Part shown: positions 44,532 through 53,192 of the stretch, in pieces | Layout: each line of letters opens with the position of its first letter | Position numbering within the stretch: the first letter of the stretch is position 1 | Source of the DNA: Pseudomonas lalucatii | GTDB taxonomy: Bacteria > Pseudomonadota > Gammaproteobacteria > Pseudomonadales > Pseudomonadaceae | DNA length: 64,000 nucleotides | Direction of reading: 5' to 3' | Assembly (NCBI RefSeq): GCF_018398425.1 | Contig: NZ_JADPMV010000001.1 | Coordinates: forward strand, 1,178,001 to 1,242,000 | Notes under the pieces: generated by a model | Told to the model about the DNA's origin: nothing | The model's input: only the letters and a program-made list of their open reading frames with translations | Database searches by the model: none | Made by a program: the position numbers and the translations under genes

Positions 44532-45101
44532 ATGTCCCTGCGCCACGCCATCCTCACCCTGCTGGAAACCGAACCGGCCAGCGGCTACGACATAATCCGC
44601 CACTTCAAGCAGTCGCTCGGCTACTTCTGGAACGCCAAGCACCAGCAGGTCTACCAGGAGCTGCGCCGCCTCAGCGACGAGGGCTGGTTGCTGTGCAGCG
44701 AGCAGGCCCAGAGCGACAAGCCGGACAGGAAGGTCTACAGCATCAGCCCCAGTGGCCGCGCCGAACTCAGGCGCTGGCTGGCCGAGCCGGCGCCGCCGAA
44801 CAAGATCAACGATGCCCTGCTGGTCAAGCTGTACGCCGGTGCCCTGGCCGAGCCGGACAACCTGCGCGCGGAACTGGCCCGCCACCGTGCCACCCACCGG
44901 GCCACCCTCGACAGCCTGCAGGAGATCGAACGCCAGTACCTGGCCCTGGAGCCACAGGAGCAGGCCCGCCAGCGCCTGCCCTACCTGACCCTGCGCCGCG
45001 GCATCCTCGGCGAGCAGGCCTGGCTGGCCTGGGCCGAGGAGGTCGAGGCGGAACTGGCGGCTCGCGCCGGCCAGCCGCACGCAGAACCCGTTGGAAAATA
45101 A
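44532..45101 (+). CDS. PadR-family transcriptional regulator
   Basis: This 189-residue protein starts MSLRHAILTLLETEPASGYDII. The N-terminal winged helix (about 1-85: SGYDIIRHFKQSLGYFWNAKHQQVYQELRRLSDEGWL and the wing YSISPSGRAELRRWL) is typical PadR. The C-terminal region (about 90-180) is the Vir-type effector and dimer domain. PadR proteins usually repress the divergent gene and themselves until a small aromatic or lipophilic ligand binds. The two palindromes in the shared 118-bp region support this for the oxidoreductase. Confidence 0.9.
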   Translation: MSLRHAILTLLETEPASGYDIIRHFKQSLGYFWNAKHQQVYQELRRLSDEGWLLCSEQAQSDKPDRKVYSISPSGRAELRRWLAEPAPPNKINDALLVKLYAGALAEPDNLRAELARHRATHRATLDSLQEIERQYLALEPQEQARQRLPYLTLRRGILGEQAWLAWAEEVEAELAARAGQPHAEPVGK

Positions 45102-45274
45102 CGAGAAAGTCTGCAACGGGGCCGTCCACCGACGGCTCAACTCAGCCTGCAAGCATGTGCGCAAGTTCATCGGTACCGGCACGGCCGGAGCGCTCGATGG
45201 CCAATCGAACGCCGCTTCAAACAGGCTTTCGCCCATCAACTAACACACCGAAAAACATCCACTTATCGGACAAA

Positions 45275-45292
45275 CTTGTCACGTTACTTGCG
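45275..45292 (+). promoter_or_regulatory. Candidate sigma-54-type promoter ahead of the OprD gene
   Basis: TGTCAC-N5-TTGC at 45277-45291 differs from the sigma-54 consensus TGGCAC-N5-TTGC by one base, but at the critical GG. It lies 88 bases ahead of the porin ATG. The rest of 45102-45378 shows no gene. Confidence 0.3.
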
Positions 45293-45378
45293 AACGCTAC
45301 GCTCTACAGGGTCAGCCTAGAAGTGCTGGTATTGGCACATCAAACAACAACCTCCTTGTCCATCAAGAGGAAGTTCCA

Positions 45379-46710
45379 ATGCGCACCATCACCCTCAGTA
45401 TCGTGGCGCTGGCAGTATCGGCAGCCTCGTTGCAAATGGCCGCTGCTAGTCAACAGAGCGAATCGAAGGGCTTTATCGAAGAAAGCACCTTCAACATCCT
45501 CAACCGTACTTTCTACTTCAATCGCGACTTCCGTAACGGCGGCTTCAATGGTGCGGGCACCAATGGCGCCAAGCCGGGCCGTGAGAACGGTTATCGCGAG
45601 GAAGCCGCGCACGGCATCATGGCCGTGTTCGAATCCGGCTTCACCCAGGGCACGGTCGGTTTCGGCGTGGACGCCTATGGCCACCTCGGTATCAAGCTCG
45701 ACAGCGGTGGCGGCCGCACCGGCACCGCCTTGCTGCCGGTCGGTAGCGACGGCAGGCCGAGCGATGACTACAGTGAGGCAGGCGGAGTCGTCAAAGCCAG
45801 GCTGTCGAACACCACCCTCAAAGTCGGCGAGAAACGCGTCGAGAATCCGATGGTGGCGACCGGCGACGCGCGACTGCTGCCCCAGACCGCCACCGGCATC
45901 TTCCTCAACAGCGATGAAATCGACAGTCTGAACATCGATGCCGGGCATATCACCGCGATGAACGAGTTCGGCAGCACCAACTCCGACGGCGAGTTGCAGA
46001 TTCAGTACGCCGGCAACGTGGGCGATACCGCAGACTGGGCCGGCGGCACCTACACCGCCAGCGACAGCTTGAGTCTGAGCCTGTTCGCCTCGGAAGTGGA
46101 AGACACCTGGCGGCGCTATTACGGCAATGCCAACTACACCCTGCCGCTCGGCGACAAGCGCTCGCTGAACTTCGACTTCAACATCTACCGCACCCTCGAC
46201 GAGGGCAAGGCGCTGGTCGGCGCCATCGACAACACCACCTGGTCGCTCGCCTCGCAATACGCCATGGGCCCCCATGCGCTGACCCTGGCCTTCCAGAAGG
46301 TCGACGGCAACGACGGCTTCGACTATATCGGCTTCAACGCCATCTACCTGGCCAACTCGGTGCAGTACTCCGACTTCAACGCCCCGCGCGAAGAGTCCTG
46401 GCAACTGCGCTACGACCTCAACCTGGCCGACTATGGCGTGCCTGGCCTGACGCTGATGGCCCGCTATATCCGCGGCGACAACATCGACAGCAGCGACGCC
46501 GACCCGCTCAGCGGCTTCTTCGATGCCGCCGCCACCAACGAGAAGCACTGGGAGCGCGACCTGGAGGCCAAGTATGTGGTGCAGGATGGCGCCGCCAAGG
46601 ACCTGTCCCTGCGCGTCCGCCAGGCGACCCACCGCGGCTCGTCCAACCAGATCGACGGCGACGTCGACGAGGTGCGCTTCATCGTCGAGTATCCGCTGAG
46701 CGTGCTCTGA
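45379..46710 (+). CDS. OprD-family outer-membrane porin
   Basis: This 443-residue protein has a signal peptide (MRTITLSIVALAVSAASLQMAAA, cut near 23) and GFIEESTFNILNRTFYFNRDFR at the mature start, the family hallmark. Alternating strands with aromatic girdles and a LPLGDKRSLNFDFNIYRTLDEGKA segment follow, ending in RFIVEYPLSVL, a typical C-terminal strand. OprD-type channels take up basic amino acids, small peptides, aromatic acids or other anions; this one has no assigned substrate. Length is family-typical. Confidence 0.95.
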   Translation: MRTITLSIVALAVSAASLQMAAASQQSESKGFIEESTFNILNRTFYFNRDFRNGGFNGAGTNGAKPGRENGYREEAAHGIMAVFESGFTQGTVGFGVDAYGHLGIKLDSGGGRTGTALLPVGSDGRPSDDYSEAGGVVKARLSNTTLKVGEKRVENPMVATGDARLLPQTATGIFLNSDEIDSLNIDAGHITAMNEFGSTNSDGELQIQYAGNVGDTADWAGGTYTASDSLSLSLFASEVEDTWRRYYGNANYTLPLGDKRSLNFDFNIYRTLDEGKALVGAIDNTTWSLASQYAMGPHALTLAFQKVDGNDGFDYIGFNAIYLANSVQYSDFNAPREESWQLRYDLNLADYGVPGLTLMARYIRGDNIDSSDADPLSGFFDAAATNEKHWERDLEAKYVVQDGAAKDLSLRVRQATHRGSSNQIDGDVDEVRFIVEYPLSVL

Positions 46711-46751
46711 GCCCAGCCGCGCCCGACGCGCTGGGAGACGCGGGCGCGACT

Positions 46752-46789
46752 CGATATGCCGGGCTGCTGCGATGCAGCCCGGCATATCG
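46752..46789. terminator. Perfect 16-bp stem-loop after the porin gene
   Basis: CGATATGCCGGGCTGC pairs perfectly with GCAGCCCGGCATATCG around TGCGAT. It begins about 42 bases after the porin stop. It lacks a T-tract, so it could be a Rho-independent-like barrier, an mRNA-stabilising stem or a REP-like unit. Confidence 0.5.
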
Positions 46790-46939
46790 CCACTTGCCCT
46801 GCCGTCGTACCGAGAAAGTCGGCGTCCGGGCCCGCCCCCCTCTGCCCGCCTGCACACGCGACGCGCTTGACCGGCCGCCGCCCCGGGCTTACAAAGAGCG
46901 CGACGCACCCTCATCACCCCACTTCGACGGATTCGCCCC

Positions 46940-47551
46940 ATGGCCCTGCACACCTGGCTGCTCTACCTCACCGCCGTCATCGGCCTGGTGCTGACCCCCG
47001 GTCCCAACAGCCTGCTGGTACTGACCCACGGCACCCTCTACGGCTACAAGAAAGCCCTGTGGACCACCGCCGGCGGGGTGATCGGCTTCGCCGCGCTGAT
47101 GGCGCTGTCGATGTTCGGCATCGGCGCGCTGCTGCAGGCCTCGGCCAACGCCCTGGTGCTGCTCAAGTGGATCGGCGGCGCTTATCTGGTCTGGCTCGGC
47201 TTCCAGCTCTGGCGCGCCCCGCCGCTGCAACTCGACGCCGCCGTGGGTGCCATCGACAAGCCCGGCAGCGCCCTGTTCCGCCAGGGCCTGCTGTCGGCGC
47301 TGTCCAACCCCAAGGTGATCCTGTTCTTCGGTGCCTTCCTGCCGCAGTTCCTCGACCCCCAGGGTGACCTGCTGCTGCAGTTCGCGGTGATGGCCCTGAC
47401 CTTCGCCGTGGTCGAGGCCCTGGCGGAATTCCTCCTGGCCCGCGCGGCGCATCACGTCCGGCCCTGGCTGCAGCGCTGCGGCCGCGGCTTCAACCGCTGC
47501 TGTGGCGGGCTGTTCGCGGCCATGGGCGCGGCCTTGCCGCTGACCCGCTGA
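46940..47551 (+). CDS. LysE/RhtB-family amino-acid exporter
   Basis: This 203-residue protein has six predicted helices. The start has LTPGPNSLLVLTHGTLYGYKKAL, the RhtB family hallmark, and GLLSALSNPKVILFFGAFLPQF later. It exports amino acids such as threonine, leucine or homoserine lactone through the inner membrane. The substrate cannot be told. It stands alone. A hairpin GCCGCC-ACT-GGCGGC at 47573-47587 follows. Confidence 0.88.
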   Translation: MALHTWLLYLTAVIGLVLTPGPNSLLVLTHGTLYGYKKALWTTAGGVIGFAALMALSMFGIGALLQASANALVLLKWIGGAYLVWLGFQLWRAPPLQLDAAVGAIDKPGSALFRQGLLSALSNPKVILFFGAFLPQFLDPQGDLLLQFAVMALTFAVVEALAEFLLARAAHHVRPWLQRCGRGFNRCCGGLFAAMGAALPLTR

Positions 47552-47701
47552 GCACCGTCCCTTAGCCGGCACGCCGCCACTGGCGGCGCCGCGGCGATCC
47601 AGTACTATCGCGCCAGCTTGAGCGCTCGGCCGGAGCCCCTGCTGTGCCGGCGTCTAGCCCCCACGCCCCCGGACCATCGCCAGACCAGGTGAACGCGCCC
47701 C

Positions 47702-48493
47702 ATGTACCAGCAAGAACTGCTCTACGGCCACAACAGTTTCGCCATCACCGCCGTGCTGTTCGTCCTGATCATCCTGTTCAACGAGGTCGGCTTCCAGATC
47801 GGCCGCTTCGTGCAGAACCGCACCGACAGCGAAGTCAAGGAACTGACCGGCTCGGTGCAGGCCAGCATCCTCGGCCTGCTGGCCCTGCTGCTGGGCTTCA
47901 CCTTCAGCATGTCGATGCAGCGCTACGACGACCGCAACCAGGCGCTGATCGAGGAGGCCAACGCCATCGGCACGGCGTCGCTGCGCGTGCAGCTGCTGCC
48001 CGCCCGGTACCAGCAACCCATGTCCGAACTGCTGCGCCAGTACGTCGACCTGCGGGTATCCCTGGGCGAGATCGACCTGAGCCGGCACGCCGAACGCAGC
48101 CGGTACAACGCCCGGATCAAGCGGCTGCAAGGCGAGCTGTGGGCGCTGGCGGTGCAGGCCACCAACGACGACCCGCGCCCGGTCACCAGCGGCGCCTTCG
48201 TCTCCGCCCTGAACCAGATGATCGACAGCCAGGGCCAGCGCCACGCCCAGCTGCAGATGCACGTACCCGAGGTGGTGTTGCTGCTGCTGTTCGTCGTGTT
48301 CATCGCGTCGGTGGGCATCCTCGGCTACTCCAGCGGCCTGAGCGGCAAGCGCATCGTCGTGCCTACGGTGCTGGTGTCCCTGCTGATCGCCCTGATCGTG
48401 TTCATCATCATCGACCTGGACCGCCCCAAGCGCGGCCTGATCCAGGTCGACCAGGGCATCATGCAGGAACTGCAACAGAGGCCCCAGGGCTAG
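47702..48493 (+). CDS. DUF4239-like membrane protein
   Basis: This 263-residue protein has four hydrophobic helices: about 10-32 and 52-72 near the N-terminus, and 195-212 and 225-245 near the C-terminus. Between them a soluble helical domain (about 75-190) contains DRNQALIEEANAIGTASLR and LLRQYVDLRVSLGE. This layout matches the bestrophin-like DUF4239 family. Function is unknown. Start ATG 47702 has weak upstream support. The gene stands alone and is convergent with the DUF488 gene. Confidence 0.7.
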   Translation: MYQQELLYGHNSFAITAVLFVLIILFNEVGFQIGRFVQNRTDSEVKELTGSVQASILGLLALLLGFTFSMSMQRYDDRNQALIEEANAIGTASLRVQLLPARYQQPMSELLRQYVDLRVSLGEIDLSRHAERSRYNARIKRLQGELWALAVQATNDDPRPVTSGAFVSALNQMIDSQGQRHAQLQMHVPEVVLLLLFVVFIASVGILGYSSGLSGKRIVVPTVLVSLLIALIVFIIIDLDRPKRGLIQVDQGIMQELQQRPQG

Positions 48494-48502
48494 CCCGCCG
48501 CC

Positions 48503-48919
48503 CTACCCCCGCGGCCCTCGGCCGCCGTCCTCGCCGGCGTAGCACACCGGCGAGCCGGGCGGCCCGCGGCGGTCCAGTTCCTCCTCGAGAAACTCCGCCA
48601 GCACCCGGGCGTTGTTGTGCGCGTCGTCCCGCGCGGCGAACAGCAGGGTCAGGGTGCCCTGCCCGGCGAGCTCCAGCAGGCCCTGCCAATGCTCGGGATG
48701 GCCGGCGAGCTCGCGCCGATAGGCCTGGCGAAACTCGGCGAACGCCTGCGGCCGCTCATGCAACTGCCTGCGCAGTGCAGCGGATGGCGCCACCTCGCGC
48801 AACCAGGCGTGCAGTTGCAGCGCCGCCTTGCTGCAGCCGCGCGGCCACAGGCGGTCGACCAGCACGCGCCGGCCGTCGGCGGCGTCGACGGCCGCGTACA
48901 CCCGCTTGCACTGGATCAT
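48503..48919 (-). CDS. DUF488-family protein
   Basis: This 138-residue cytoplasmic protein starts MIQCKRVYAAVDAADGRRVLVDRLWPRGCSK; the VDRLWPRG motif is the DUF488 signature. A conserved FAARDDAHNNARVLAEFL block and a Gly-rich tail end follow. DUF488 proteins have no agreed role, although links to uric acid or one-carbon metabolism have been suggested for some. It is convergent with the DUF4239 gene and divergent from the lipoprotein gene. Confidence 0.82.
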   Translation of the reverse strand: MIQCKRVYAAVDAADGRRVLVDRLWPRGCSKAALQLHAWLREVAPSAALRRQLHERPQAFAEFRQAYRRELAGHPEHWQGLLELAGQGTLTLLFAARDDAHNNARVLAEFLEEELDRRGPPGSPVCYAGEDGGRGPRG

Positions 48920-48985
48920 CCGCGTCCTCCCTTGTGATCGTCCGGCGGCCTGGGTAACGTGGCGCCTCTTGCCAGGAGAGCGCCG

Positions 48986-49660
48986 ATGTCCGCCAGCCGT
49001 ACCCTAGTGTTTGCCCTGTTGCCGCTGTTCGCCAGTTGCCAGGTGTTCAAGGACCAGCCGAGCGATGCCGACCGCGCCGAACAGGTGCGCCTGCAGGGCG
49101 AGCTCAGCCAGGTCGGCGGTCAGCTGCTGCTGCGCCCCTGCCAGGAGCAGCGGCACTTCGTCATCAGCAACGACGGCGCCACCGACATCATGCGCGAAAC
49201 CGCCGAGCTGCTCGGCGGCGGCCCCGGTCCGCTGTTCGCCGACCTGCGCGGCAGCCTGGCGGCGAGCCGGCAGAAGGGCGTCGACGGCCAGCTGCAGCTC
49301 AGCCGGGTGTACCGCCTGCAGCACGAGGGCCGGGGCTGCGAAGATCCCAACTTCAAGCGTTCCACCCTGCATGCCAGCGGCCAGGAGCCCGGCTGGAGCG
49401 TGACGGTCGGCGGCCGCGGCCTGGTGCTCGAGCGCCAGGGCCAGCAACCCCTGGCCCTGCCCTTTCTCGAGGAGCAGCTGCCCGAGGGCCGCCTGAACCT
49501 CAGCAGCGAGGCCAATGGCCAGCGCCTGGAGCTGTGGGTCGCGCCGCAGCGCTGCGTCGACCCCATGAGCGGCGCGGTGCAGCACCTGGCGGCCGAACTG
49601 CGCCTGAACGGCGAAGTGCTGCGCGGCTGCGGCTACTACGGCGGCGCGCGCAGCGACTGA
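48986..49660 (+). CDS. Putative lipoprotein of the COG3650 type
   Basis: This 224-residue protein starts at ATG 48986 after AGGAG; an earlier frame start lacks this. The signal MSASRTLVFALLPLFASC ends in a lipobox-like FASC with Cys18. Two repeat-like halves follow, each about 90 residues, with CQEQRHFVI and a CVDPMSGAVQHLAAELRLNGEVLRGCGYYG ending. COG3650 proteins are secreted with unknown function. Outer-membrane location is likely because Gln follows the Cys. Confidence 0.75.
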   Translation: MSASRTLVFALLPLFASCQVFKDQPSDADRAEQVRLQGELSQVGGQLLLRPCQEQRHFVISNDGATDIMRETAELLGGGPGPLFADLRGSLAASRQKGVDGQLQLSRVYRLQHEGRGCEDPNFKRSTLHASGQEPGWSVTVGGRGLVLERQGQQPLALPFLEEQLPEGRLNLSSEANGQRLELWVAPQRCVDPMSGAVQHLAAELRLNGEVLRGCGYYGGARSD

Positions 49661-49749
49661 GGCGGCCGGTTACACCGCCACACAGATTGGCCCGGCAACG
49701 CCGCCACCCTCTCCTAAGCTGAAGGCTATACGGCAGACGGGAGGCAGCT

Positions 49750-50748
49750 ATGTTGCGCGTGGCCATCAACGGATATGGACGCATCGGCCGCGCCGTGCTG
49801 CGCGCGCTGTTCGAGCGCCGCCTGGAGCAACGGATTCACCTGGTGGCGATCAACGACCTCGGCGATCACCCGACCCTGGTGCACCTGACCGGCTTCGACT
49901 CGAGCTTCGGCCGCTTTCCCGGCCATGTCAGCCTGCACCAGGGCGACATGCAGGTGAACGGCCAGGTGGTGCACCTGCTGCGCGAGCCCGAGGCGGTGGA
50001 GCTGCCCTGGGACCGCCTGGGCATCGACCTGGTGCTGGAGTGTTCCGGCCACTGCAAGCGGCGCGCCCAGGTCGAACAGCACCTGACCGCCGGCGCGCCG
50101 CGGGTGCTGCTCTCCCACCCGCTGGCGGATGCCGACCTGAGCGTGGTCTATGGCGTCAACCACCAGTTGCTCGGCAGCCAGCAGATCGTCTCCAACGCCT
50201 CCTGCACCACCAACTGCCTGGCGCCCCTGGCCATGGTCCTGCACCGGGCGGTGGGCATCCGCCAGGGCCTGATCAACACCGTGCACGCCTACACCAACGA
50301 CCAGCACCTGCTGGACAAGCCGCACCACGACCTCTACCGCGCCCGCGCCGCGGCCCTGTCGATGATCCCCACCAGCACCGGCGCGGCCAAGACCATCGGC
50401 CTGATCCTGCCGGAGCTGGCCGGGCGCCTGGACGGCCTCTCGGTGCGGGTGCCGACCGCCAGCGTGTCGCTGCTCGACCTGACCTTCAGCGCCGAACGCC
50501 CGAGCGACCGCGAGGCGATCAACGCCGCCCTGCAGCAGGGCGCCCAGGCCCTGCCGCCAGGGGTGATGGAGTGCAACGCGCTGCCGCTGGTGTCCAGCGA
50601 CTTTCGCGCCTACCCGGCGTCCTGCGTGGTCGACCTCAACCACACCCGGGTGCAGGGCGAGCTGGTCAAGGTGCTGGCCTGGTACGACAACGAATGGGCC
50701 TTCGCCAACCGCATGCTCGACGTGCTGCTGGCCTGGCTGAACCCCTGA
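49750..50748 (+). CDS. Glyceraldehyde-3-phosphate dehydrogenase family protein
   Basis: This 332-residue protein has the NAD-binding INGYGRIGR at 6-14 with Asp36, the catalytic Cys152 in ASCTTNC, His179 in NTVHAYTNDQ, and TSTGAAKTIGLILPEL. It ends with WYDNEWAFANRM. These match the phosphorylating GAPDH branch. The motif HAYTNDQ argues against erythrose-4-phosphate dehydrogenase. It probably works in glycolysis or gluconeogenesis. CTATACG 18 bases upstream could be a -10. The gene is alone and not near pgk or tkt, so it is likely a second GAPDH. Confidence 0.9.
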   Translation: MLRVAINGYGRIGRAVLRALFERRLEQRIHLVAINDLGDHPTLVHLTGFDSSFGRFPGHVSLHQGDMQVNGQVVHLLREPEAVELPWDRLGIDLVLECSGHCKRRAQVEQHLTAGAPRVLLSHPLADADLSVVYGVNHQLLGSQQIVSNASCTTNCLAPLAMVLHRAVGIRQGLINTVHAYTNDQHLLDKPHHDLYRARAAALSMIPTSTGAAKTIGLILPELAGRLDGLSVRVPTASVSLLDLTFSAERPSDREAINAALQQGAQALPPGVMECNALPLVSSDFRAYPASCVVDLNHTRVQGELVKVLAWYDNEWAFANRMLDVLLAWLNP

Positions 50749-50855
50749 GCCATGGGGAGCGCCCGTACGCGTCGCCGGTCGCCAGGCAATCGCGGGTATA
50801 ATCGCCGCCTCCCTAGATTGCCGGATCGTCACCGGCCCCGACCCTGGATGGCCCC

Positions 50856-52463
50856 ATGCTGCGCATCACCGAACTGAAGCTGCCCCTCGACCACCCCGAA
50901 GAGGCCCTGCGCCCCGCCCTGCTCCAGCGCCTGGGCATCGCCGACGACCAGCTGCTCGACTTCAGCCTGTTCAAGCGCAGCTACGACGCGCGCAAGAAAT
51001 CCAGCGAGCTGCAGTTCATCTACACCATCGACTTCGCCGTGCGCGACGAAGCGGCGCTGCTGGCCAGATTCGAGGGCGACAAGCACATCGGCCCCGCCCC
51101 GGACACCGCCTACCAGCCGGTCGGCCGGGCCAGCCAGCCGCTGGACGAGCGGCCGCTCGTGGTCGGCTTCGGCCCCTGCGGCATCTTCGCCGCGCTGATC
51201 CTCGCCCAGGCCGGCCTCAAGCCCATCGTGCTGGAGCGCGGCAAGGAGGTGCGCCAGCGCACCAAGGACACCTGGGGCCTGTGGCGCAAGAACGTGCTCA
51301 ACCCCGAGTCCAACGTGCAGTTCGGCGAAGGCGGCGCCGGCACCTTCTCCGACGGCAAGCTGTACAGCCAGATCAAGGACCCCAAGCACCTGGGGCGCAA
51401 GGTGCTGCAGGAGTTCGTCAGGGCCGGCGCGCCGGAGGAGATCCTCTACGTCAGCAAGCCGCACATCGGCACCTTCCGCCTCACCGGCGTGGTCGCCACC
51501 ATGCGCGAGGAGATCAAGGCCCTGGGCGGCGAGGTGCGCTTCCAGCAGCGGGTCAGCGACGTGCTGATCGAGGACGGCCAGCTGCTCGGCGTGGAGCTGG
51601 AGAGCGGCGAGCAGCTGCGCAGCCGCCACGTGATCCTGGCCCTCGGCCACAGCTCCCGCGACACCTTCCGCATGCTCCATGCCCGCGAGGTGTTCATGGA
51701 GGCCAAGCCGTTCTCGGTGGGCTTTCGTATCGAACACCCGCAGTCGCTGATCGACCGCGCGCGCCTGGGCAAGTACGCCGGCCACCCCAAGCTCGGCGCC
51801 GCCGACTACAAGCTGGTGCACCACGCCAGCAACGGCCGCTCGGTGTACAGCTTCTGCATGTGCCCGGGCGGCACCGTGGTGGCCGCCACCTCCGAGCCGG
51901 AGCGGGTGGTGACCAACGGCATGAGCCAGTACTCGCGCAACGAGCGCAACGCCAACGCCGGCATCGTCGTCGGCATCACCCCCGAGCGGGACTACCCGGG
52001 CGGCCCCCTGGCCGGCGTCGAGCTGCAGGAGCGCCTGGAGTCCCACGCCTACATCCTCGGCGGCAGCACCTACGAGGCGCCAGGCCAGCTGGTCGGCGAC
52101 TTCATCGCCGGCAGACCGTCCACCGAATGGGGCAGCGTCGAGCCGTCCTACAAGCCCGGGGTCAAGCTCGGCGACCTGGCGCCCGCCCTGCCGGACTTCG
52201 CCATCGAAGCCATCCGCGAGGCGCTGCCGGCCTTCGACAAGCAGATCAAGGGCTTCGCCCTGCATGATGCCGTACTCACCGGCATCGAGACGCGCACCTC
52301 CTCGCCGCTGCGCATCACCCGCGGCGACAGCCTGCAGAGCCTCAACGTCAAGGGCCTGTACCCGGCCGGCGAAGGCGCCGGCTACGCGGGGGGGATTCTC
52401 TCGGCCGGGGTCGATGGCATTCGCGTGGCCGAGGCGGTGGCGCGGGATATGCTGGGCGGCTGA
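50856..52463 (+). CDS. FAD-dependent oxidoreductase of the COG2509 type
   Basis: This 535-residue protein starts MLRITELKLPLDHPEEAL. Residues 1-90 form an N-terminal domain of this family. The FAD-binding fold is PLVVGFGPCGIFAALILAQAG at about 99-119, then LERGK. NVQFGEGGAGTFSDGKLYSQIKD, GHSSRDTFRMLHAR and a GLYPAGEGAGYAGGILSAGVDGIRVAEAVA ending follow. No redox partner or substrate is known. A bidirectional terminator follows directly. Confidence 0.85.
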   Translation: MLRITELKLPLDHPEEALRPALLQRLGIADDQLLDFSLFKRSYDARKKSSELQFIYTIDFAVRDEAALLARFEGDKHIGPAPDTAYQPVGRASQPLDERPLVVGFGPCGIFAALILAQAGLKPIVLERGKEVRQRTKDTWGLWRKNVLNPESNVQFGEGGAGTFSDGKLYSQIKDPKHLGRKVLQEFVRAGAPEEILYVSKPHIGTFRLTGVVATMREEIKALGGEVRFQQRVSDVLIEDGQLLGVELESGEQLRSRHVILALGHSSRDTFRMLHAREVFMEAKPFSVGFRIEHPQSLIDRARLGKYAGHPKLGAADYKLVHHASNGRSVYSFCMCPGGTVVAATSEPERVVTNGMSQYSRNERNANAGIVVGITPERDYPGGPLAGVELQERLESHAYILGGSTYEAPGQLVGDFIAGRPSTEWGSVEPSYKPGVKLGDLAPALPDFAIEAIREALPAFDKQIKGFALHDAVLTGIETRTSSPLRITRGDSLQSLNVKGLYPAGEGAGYAGGILSAGVDGIRVAEAVARDMLGG

Positions 52464-52515
52464 TGCCCCCGGCGCAGCCAGCCGCAGCCTGAAGGTTGCG
52501 CGCTGTTGCGAAACG

Positions 52516-52546
52516 AAAAAGGCCCATCAATCGATGGGCCTTTTTT
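52516..52546. terminator. Bidirectional intrinsic terminator
   Basis: AAAAAGGCCCATC pairs with GATGGGCCTTTTTT around AATC (52516-52546). The A-tract on one side and T-tract on the other let it serve both the COG2509 gene (+) and the GNAT gene (-). Confidence 0.9.
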
Positions 52547-52655
52547 CTGGCGATTAGAAGTCTCAGCTCAACCTGCCTGGAACTATATTCACCGGCGCCA
52601 TCGGGTACCGTAGCCCCCGACCCCGCCCCGGCACCGGCCAGCTGGTTTGAGATGC

Positions 52656-53192
52656 TTACGAGCGGATAGGAAGGCGCAGGCAGCACACCGTGGTGCGCCC
52701 CGAACCATTGGGCCGGCGGGCCGGGTCAGGGAAGGTCTCCAGCTCGACGAAGCCGGCCTTGCGCATCATCCCCGCCGAGGCGGCGTTTTCCTCGTGGCGG
52801 TCGATGTAGATGTCCTCCACGCCCTGCCCGGCCAGGTTCTCGACGGTCTGCTTGAGCAGGCGCGCGCCGAGGCCCTGGCCGGCGGCGGCGCGGTGCACCA
52901 CGGCCTCGCAGATATAGGCATGCGGTTGCTCGCGGCGCGCCTCGGGCTGGTAGCGGGCGAAGTCGCGGCTGAGGCGGTAGCTGACCATGCCCAGCGGCTC
53001 GCCGCCGCTCTCGCGCTGGCCGCCGCGTTCTGCCAGCACCGCCTGCACCGAGCCGTCGGCGATAGCCTGCAGGTGCGCACGCACCTCGGCCTCGGGCAGG
53101 TGGTTCCAGGGGTTGGGGCCGTGCTCGAAGAGCAGCGCGCACAGGGCTTCGATATCCCGCGCCTCGGCCTGGCGAATCAGCAACTCGGTCAT
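52656..53192 (-). CDS. GNAT-family N-acetyltransferase
   Basis: This 178-residue protein starts [17 protein letters not shown] at 53192. The acetyl-CoA binding block is [18 protein letters not shown], with Gln-x-x-Gly, at about 107-124. It is preceded by [13 protein letters not shown] and followed by [18 protein letters not shown]. It overlaps the PLP enzyme gene by 4 bases, so it is translated with it. It may modify a product or relative of that enzyme, but the substrate is unknown. Confidence 0.85.
   Translation of the reverse strand: MTELLIRQAEARDIEALCALLFEHGPNPWNHLPEAEVRAHLQAIADGSVQAVLAERGGQRESGGEPLGMVSYRLSRDFARYQPEARREQPHAYICEAVVHRAAAGQGLGARLLKQTVENLAGQGVEDIYIDRHEENAASAGMMRKAGFVELETFPDPARRPNGSGRTTVCCLRLPIRS

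Noticed and set aside
42767..45931. A 1054-codon open frame on the plus strand
   Set aside because: It spans the desaturase-like gene on the other strand, the PadR gene and part of the porin; no motif is present and the PadR and porin frames are far better supported.
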